Source: Saururus chinensis (lineage: Eukaryota > Streptophyta > Magnoliopsida > Piperales > Saururaceae). Taken from it: a stretch of 64,000 bases of DNA. A program made the translations under genes and the position numbers. This document shows positions 58,399 to 64,000 of the stretch, piece by piece; positions within the stretch are counted from its first letter, which is position 1; every line of letters starts with the position of its first letter. The notes under the pieces were generated by a model that saw only the letters and a program-made list of their open reading frames with translations, did no database searches and had not been told where the DNA came from. The DNA is taken from NCBI GenBank assembly GCA_035235625.1, contig CP141140.1, positions 43,705,351 to 43,769,350 of the forward strand, written 5' to 3'.

Positions 58399-60311
58399 TG
58401 TAATGACCCGACCCAAGCCGGGCCCACAAAATCACTAGTAAATTTTTTTTCTTTTCCTTGAGCTAGGAATCATCGTCTATATGCGAGAGGTACAATGTTC
58501 ATCTACGCACTACGAAGCTTTAAAGCTTCCTTGTACGAAGACTTAGGTTGTAATGAATGCATACACACAATGAAGCTTCATAGTTCATCATGAGTAAAAT
58601 ATAATTAAAATATATATTTATAATTAAATTGGATCGGGCCAACATTGCCTTGCCATTGGTTGCCTATGTACGTATTGGATATTATTCCAACACGATAAGA
58701 TCCGAATGTAGTTCTGCCTAACGGCTACTACATACATCAGACATCACAAAATCATATACATTAAAATATGTATATAATAAAATTGAATCGAAATCATACT
58801 GAAACTCGTAATCTATCAGAGTAAAGCGGATGTTAATAAATCAATGAAATCGTACATCTCGCTGGACCACCACGTCTCGCTCTATCACTGAGCTGAGACC
58901 GAAAACACATATTACGAGTCTCGCTCTACCCTAGAGCGAGACCACACAAGTCATAGCATATAAGCATACATCATGGCATATAAAGCACACATCATGGCAT
59001 ATAGTTACACAACATGGCATATAGGCACATAGCATAGCAAACATATAAATCGTAGCATAACACACATCCTAAATGGCACATGCCGTTCTATAATTAAAAC
59101 GGGAGATCAAAAATGCTTACTCCCATCATAACTCGTAACGTATCGATATCTATGGACAGAACCCCTTCTTTGCTCTGGGTCTCTTTTTCTTGTTCCGGTG
59201 TTCGGGCAAGGCCTCTCTTAGTCTCAAGGCATTTCCTCCTCATAAGATCGTCAGCTCAGAAAATGAAATCCTCTCCTTGTCTTGGGGTGTTTCTTCTTTA
59301 TATGATTGCCAACTCAGAAAATGAAACCCTCTATCATGTAGAACATACTAGATTTAGTCAAGAACGCCTCTTGAATCGACTAAATCGGAGTTAGGATGGC
59401 CAAAAACAGAGAAAACGAAGTTAGTCGATGCTTGAAGGTAACAGGCAGAACCTCTCCTTGTCTTGGGGCATTTTCCTCCTTATAATGACTCCAACTTGAA
59501 GAAAGGACCACTCCATTGTGTAGAGTATGCTCGATTTAGTAGGAAACAGGTCTTGAACGGCCTTAATCGGCCTCAGAACGGTCAAAAACGGGGGAGGAGA
59601 AGTTTTGATCGAAAAATGAGCCCAAATGGGGTATAAATAGGCGAGCCGGGCTGAATAACCGCAGCGCCGCCAGAAATGGCAGCGCTTGCAGTTATGCGTG
59701 GTGCATCATCCGTGCATAACATGCACAGCGACCACGCATTATGCGCACCGCAGTCGCTCGTGCAGCGCGAGCGCAGTGCTAATTTTTTATTTTTTTTAAA
59801 CAAACCTTCAAACGCACGTAACTTCCTACCCCGGATTCGGATTCGCGCGTTCTAGGTACCATTGGACTCGTATCGATGAGCCCTTCAATACTAACCCACT
59901 TAAGCAATAAATTGTGCTGTTTCTAAGTGGGTCCCACCTATATTCCACATTTCTCAAATATCATAACTTCCGGTCCCGACCTCCGTTTTGCCCATTCTTT
60001 GAATCGTTACGCTCGTTTCTTCGAGCTCTACTCAAATACGGAGGTTTCAATGGTTAAAAATATCTATAATTTATTACAAAAATTACTAATTACCTCTAAC
60101 CCCCTTGGTTAGACATAATCGAAAAGCAAAATGGCCTTCATTAAACTATTAGGTTCCCGACCTCCGTTTTGCGTGTTCTTTTGTTCATTACGCTTGTTAC
60201 TTTACTCATCTATTAGGATTCCAGCCCTAGAAACCCCATTAAAATTTAGCTAAAAGGGTACATAGTTACCCCTAACCCCTTGGTTTTGGTTTAATCAAAA
60301 CACATGATGCT
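58399..60311 (-). mobile_element. nested solo LTR, family A copy 2, 1,913 bp, TSD ATATT
   Basis: Inverted relative of 3328-5270, sharing the CGAGAC tandem units, the GCAACCAAtGGCAAGGCAA block near 58655 and the TATA region (minus CTATTTATACC near 59630). Plus left end is TGTAATGACCCGACCC. Flanked by ATATT at 58394-58398 and 60312-60316. The right tip (...GATGCT) has lost the expected TACA, so that border may be off by a few bases, but size and flanks agree. Confidence 0.75.
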
Positions 60312-61700
60312 ATATTATAATCTACATGCAAACTCTTCTGGACATACTTTTCTTTGTCCCCTTCTTATCCCGTTCCACTACAAATTCCTTTCCAGATCTT
60401 GGCACATCATTAATCCTTCTAGATGGATTGGGTAGCGGAATCTATGTGTCTCATTCAACAAATCCTTTCTTATTTTGAGCACTGCCTAATTACCGACTTT
60501 TTTCAAAATCTTCTCTTTTTTTTCAGTGTCTTTATTGAAGTCAAACATTCCTAGCAAAACCTACACGCTTCCATCTTCTTTTCAACTTTCCAAAATGTGC
60601 TCATCCGGTTTGGACTTTACTCCCAAGTTGGTCACAAATAACTCTTGTTTTTTGTATACAACCCAAATTGAAATTTGTTACCTCTTCTATCAATTTCACT
60701 TCTTTACCATTATTTGCACCATGCTTCTTTCAACCTTGAGGTTCAATGTATCGACCACCACTTTTTTTTTCCCGATGATACTGAATAGAAAAATTATAGT
60801 CCTTATAACATTCTATCCCTTGATTTTACTTCCAATTAAAATTTCTTTGCTATTTTACATTAGCAGGTCTATGAGAAGTGTTCAGGAGATATTGCTACAT
60901 ACTACAAATCCACCCCTTTTGGACAGTAAAGATAAGATGTAGACTGCGGTTAGCTTCCCTTTTGAAATCCATTCTTACCGTCCTCATTCCTTATAAATCT
61001 TTTGTCAAGGGGGAAGCTATATTAGGAATTTCTTAGACGAACCTTCGGCACAAGCAAGACTTAGAAAACTTCTGATTTCTATAATTGTCTTGGGCCTTCC
61101 CCTCCTAATTATAACATTGATCTTATTTGGGTCCATTGACCCTCCATCTTAATAATATGTCCAAAAACAACTTGTTTTGGTCAGAATACACACTTACATA
61201 GTATAGCATATAGTCGATGATCTCTCAAAAGTTGTTGACCTATTGGTAAGTGTTTTTGGTATTCTTCTAAAATAGCATTAACTAAAATCAATTACGATTG
61301 AGTTTAGAGAGCTTGGTTCAAAATCTTCAAAGGTTATCAGTGCAATTGTCAATCCAATAATATAAAAATCCGTAGTGGCCATATTGGGTATGAAAAGCGG
61401 TCGTTAAACCATCTTCATCCCATCTTTTCTCTTGATAGTATTCAAGCCTTTAGACCTTCAAACCTAAAGAATACCTTGGCTCCTATAACCAATCATCAAT
61501 AAAGGGAAAAGGACATTTATGCATCCAATAATTCATACTAAATTGTTATACGTTCTTCTTTCTTACCAACCTTACTTGAGCTCTCCTGGGAGAAACACTA
61601 AGTCACATAAATCCTTTATCCAATGACTGATGCAATTGATTTTTTACTTCCTTTCATTCTATAGTAGTTGCTAAGTAAGGTGTCTTAAACATAAGATATA
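60312..61700 (-). pseudogene. second pol remnant: RT, RNase H, integrase zinc region
   Basis: Minus order: VKNQLHQSLDKGF and SVSP near 61650-61600. RT middle (TAFHTQYGHYGFL) near 61390. EEYQKHL / LLRDHRLYA near 61250-61210. KTIIEIRSFLSLA near 61110-61070. RNase H start (GGFVVCSN) near 60905. GKKKVVVDTLNLK near 60770. An integrase HHCC-type start (PIHLEGLMMCQDLERNL) near 60410. All are heavily stopped. This is an RT lying upstream of the other RT start (58.3/55.2 kb), so pol order is not that of a simple element. Confidence 0.7.
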
Positions 61701-62019
61701 TCCCTAGTAGTAAGTTAATCGATCTTCATGGTGATGTCCCTAGAGAACTCCTCGGGAAAAACCCTTATCATATAAATATTTTTTGATTTAGAAGTTATAG
61801 GCTCTTAAAACAACATACCAGAAAGATACTCATGACATCACTTTAATATTCATTGTTGAGCCTTACTAGCAGGCATGATACATGTCCCTGCATATTTTTC
61901 ATTTCCACAAAAGGTAAAGTTTTTCTTTTCTTGCTTATAACACTTTTCTTCTAATAGTCTACCAAGGCTAACCTATTTCTAATTCGACCTCAAAGTCTAT
62001 CATATGTATGAGCATGAGG

Positions 62020-63345
62020 TTAACCTTCCATCCCAGGTTTCCTTAATAACAAAGACTCACTCATGAGCCTGAAGTTTTTGATTTGTCTTGATTTCTTCTT
62101 GGTTCTTTTTCTTGGGGCATTTCTTAATCTTATGTCCATGATTCCCACATGAGAAACACCACCTTTTAGAGAAATAACAGTTTTTTGGTGGATGAAATTG
62201 GTTACACTTGAGACATTTCTTAATTTTTTTCTTCCCTCGAGTTTGGGGGGGTGGTCCAAAGGTCTTCCGAGATTTTTGATTGGCGTTCTGATTAGGGAAT
62301 ACTACTTTCCTCTTCTTATCTTCCATATTAGAATTATTGCTTTTGCCCCAGTCTTTTCTTCCAACTAAGAACTCATGATATTCTTGCTCCAACAGAGAAA
62401 CCAGTTCCGTAGTTTTGGTGAGAGTAGTGGGTTTCAGCTAGAATCCTTGCTTTCATAATTGCTAAGTCATTTCCTTCATTACATCGAAGAGGTTTCCATT
62501 GGATTTTCTGATGCTGCTAGTTCATGAGTCAAGGCTTCAATGTGAGTTGTGTCCTCTGACAATTAACTCCCTTTACTACTGGCCAAAGTCTTTTCTAAAT
62601 GCTAATAATTCATAAGTACCCCAAGTTCACAAGAAAAGCATTCAAATAGACAATGTTTATTTCTAAACCTTCTCATACATACCTAATAGGAGAGGTGTAT
62701 CGAAAGCACCTAACTCAGAAGAGGTCATGTGCTTACAATACACACCAAACATGCAGTCACAAAATAAGTTAAACCCTATGGTTAAACTTAGAGACCGAAA
62801 CAAAATTTTAAGCTCAACACGCAACTCTTCGTCTGAGGGAGCTGCTCAAGGAAAGTTCTTCCTCTGTGAGCCTTCAACGATGTAGTGCTCCCTTTTTCCA
62901 TAGGAGACACATTTCCCATACTCAGTGTACCGCCTCGGTTCCTTGCCTTTATCGCCTCCTTGAACATCTCTCTCCCCTTCCTCTTTCTTAGGGTTTAATT
63001 TGTTCGGGTTAGCATCTCACATATTATTTTTTTTTTTTCTCACAGCTCTCCGAGTTTTTCACCCTCACTCAGGTCCGCCTTAGATAGTTCCTCAATAGAC
63101 AGGTCCTCTTAGACGATCTCTCCTCGAACTCCTCGATCTGAAATGGCTATTACTTCATGAACTTTACTACTCTCATATGAGGTGGGTGAAGCAATAATTT
63201 CAAGGTCGCCCGAAGAGTATGGAATTTACACAATGATGGTTTCCTCTGAAGTCTCTCCTTTATTTCTCTTAGCTCGCAATGACCCGATCAATTTTTTGGT
63301 CGTTGAGTGGTGCACTGAGCAAGGACACACATCTTCTTTGAATTA
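62020..63345 (-). pseudogene. retrotransposon gag with zinc knuckle
   Basis: The best preserved frame (62057-62392) is basic (KSRKTFGPPPQTRGKKKIKK) and contains the CCHC knuckle CFSCGNHGHKIKKC, preceded by CLKCNQFHPPKNC. This is the nucleocapsid end of gag. The upstream part to about 63345 (DLEIIASPTSYESSK ... EELSKADLSEGEKLGEL) reads as an acidic gag N-terminus, broken by stops. It lies directly downstream of the primer site, as expected. Confidence 0.78.
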
Positions 63346-63455
63346 CTAGCCATATTTCTTAAAAAAACAAAGCATAAGTCAAATCACAGAAAAACAAACT
63401 AGTAATTATTTATGTGACCAGTTAAGACTATCGCTCTACTAATAGTGATCCTTTA

Positions 63456-63467
63456 GCTCTGATACCA
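63456..63467 (-). other. primer-binding site (initiator-Met tRNA)
   Basis: Minus strand TGGTATCAGAGC, two bases after the LTR end. It is the standard iMet primer site of plant LTR retroelements and fixes the orientation of the chromovirus. Confidence 0.9.
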
Positions 63468-63469
63468 AA

Positions 63470-64000
63470 TGTGATAGCCGCCATTTTAAATGTATAATGA
63501 ATATCATGAATTTCGTCCAACACATGTATATTATTCTCACGTGACCAATGTGATGGCCATCGGTGCATACGACATACAAAAGGACATCATAAAAACAGAA
63601 AAAAAAACATCAGAGTGATTGTACAACCAAAAAAATTTATAAATGTCAAGTTTGTAGAGCATATTAAAATTTAATTACATGCCTACAATCACTGTGCGTA
63701 GAGCATATAGTTATGCAAAATTGAGGCACATCCTTCCTCTATATATCAGTCCCAAAAATAATTACAAACTATATCTAGAGTAGTAATCTAATAATGTAGC
63801 TAAAAGATTCTTCTTCTCTTACTTCTGCTTCGGTATTAATCCCTACAGAGTTTGGGAGTGGGTGAGTATTTTTATACTCAGTAGGTCATATTAATATCTA
63901 AAGTAATGCTAAGCAGAAACTCATGAAACAATCAAAAACCTTATTTTTTTGCCTAAAAAACAATTAGTTTAGGAAACAGTTTAGAAACACAATTCAAAAA
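63470..64000 (-). repeat. 5' LTR of the chromovirus (partial)
   Basis: Begins TGTGATAGCCGCCATTTTAA on plus and matches 52272-52840 with scattered substitutions, many C/T or G/A. It continues past the window end. Confidence 0.88.

Larger units (their letters stand above)
52272..64000 (-). mobile_element. chromovirus-type Ty3/gypsy element, rearranged, right LTR cut by window end
   Basis: Direct repeats at 52272-53995 and from 63470 onward are its 3' and 5' LTRs (element on minus). Next to the 5' LTR is a perfect 12-base iMet primer site. Next to the 3' LTR is a purine tract. Between them, in minus order, are gag with a zinc knuckle, an RT-RNase H-integrase-start remnant, a second pre-RT/RT start, integrase core pieces and a chromodomain-like end. 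Two solo LTRs (55261-58215 and 58399-60311) are nested inside. The LTRs differ at many sites, so the insertion is old. The chromodomain text and gag style suggest the Tekay/del group. Confidence 0.82.

Noticed and set aside
1..64000. tRNA, rRNA or organelle-derived inserts
   Set aside because: I saw no cloverleaf-type sequence with A and B boxes, no rRNA signature and no familiar plastid or mitochondrial gene text.

Overview
This window is nuclear DNA of a flowering plant. It contains one intron-rich housekeeping gene, eIF3e (translation initiation factor 3 subunit e), on the minus strand at 29.0-42.0 kb. It sits in dense, nested and mostly decayed transposable elements. The retroelements carry tRNA-iMet-type primer sites (TGGTATC[A/G]GAGC) and belong to plant lineages (Athila-like, chromovirus). 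The DNA transposons (MULE with a Ulp1 gene, plant-mobile-domain element, Stowaway MITE) are also plant types. Species cannot be fixed from the sequence alone.

Layout. 0.9-6.2 kb: a long, old LTR-like sequence carrying a clean 1,943-bp solo LTR with a 5-bp target duplication (AGGTT). 7.6-8.2 kb: a minus-strand LTR-retroelement stub (primer site plus start of gag). 8.2-14.0 kb: the pol half and 3' part of an Athila-like Ty3/gypsy element. 16.8-17.1 kb: a 265-bp Mutator-type MITE with a perfect 9-bp target duplication. 17.26-27.99 kb: a complete 10.7-kb Mutator-like element (MULE) with ~110-bp terminal inverted repeats, 9-bp target duplication TTTTTTTTA, and two convergent multi-exon genes: a mudrA-type transposase (minus) and a gene with an N-terminal DUF1985/PMD-like domain and a C-terminal Ulp1-type cysteine protease domain (plus). 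Both are full of stop codons. 29.0-42.1 kb: eIF3e, eight exons and an uninterrupted 427-codon reading frame. Intron 6 holds a LINE fragment with a Stowaway MITE in it. Intron 4 (6 kb) holds a 4.5-kb element with long inverted ends. 42.55-46.05 kb: a transposon with ~300-bp inverted ends and a decayed plant-mobile-domain gene. 47-49.8 kb: a second copy, inverted, of the 0.9-6.2 kb LTR family. 52.27 kb to the end: a minus-strand chromovirus with both LTRs (the right one cut by the window edge), a primer site, gag, duplicated RT segments, integrase and chromodomain remnants, and two nested solo LTRs with target duplications.

Main discovery candidate. The MULE carries about 38 copies of a 20-bp imperfect palindrome, TCGTGT-N8-ACACGA. 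The 8-base spacer is almost invariant and has its own bias (NNTYRNNN). The copies lie in the upstream region, in most introns of both genes and in the intergenic space. They are essentially absent from exons and I did not see them elsewhere in the window. This resembles the short motifs that accumulate in non-coding parts of Arabidopsis VANDAL transposons and are bound by the VANC anti-silencing proteins, but the motif and gene content differ. I infer an element-specific protein-binding array (transposase, Ulp1-domain protein, or a captured host factor). The neighbouring plant-mobile-domain transposon has an independent array of 23-bp palindromes in its inverted ends.

All coordinates, splice sites and domain calls come from reading the sequence. 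No database search was run.
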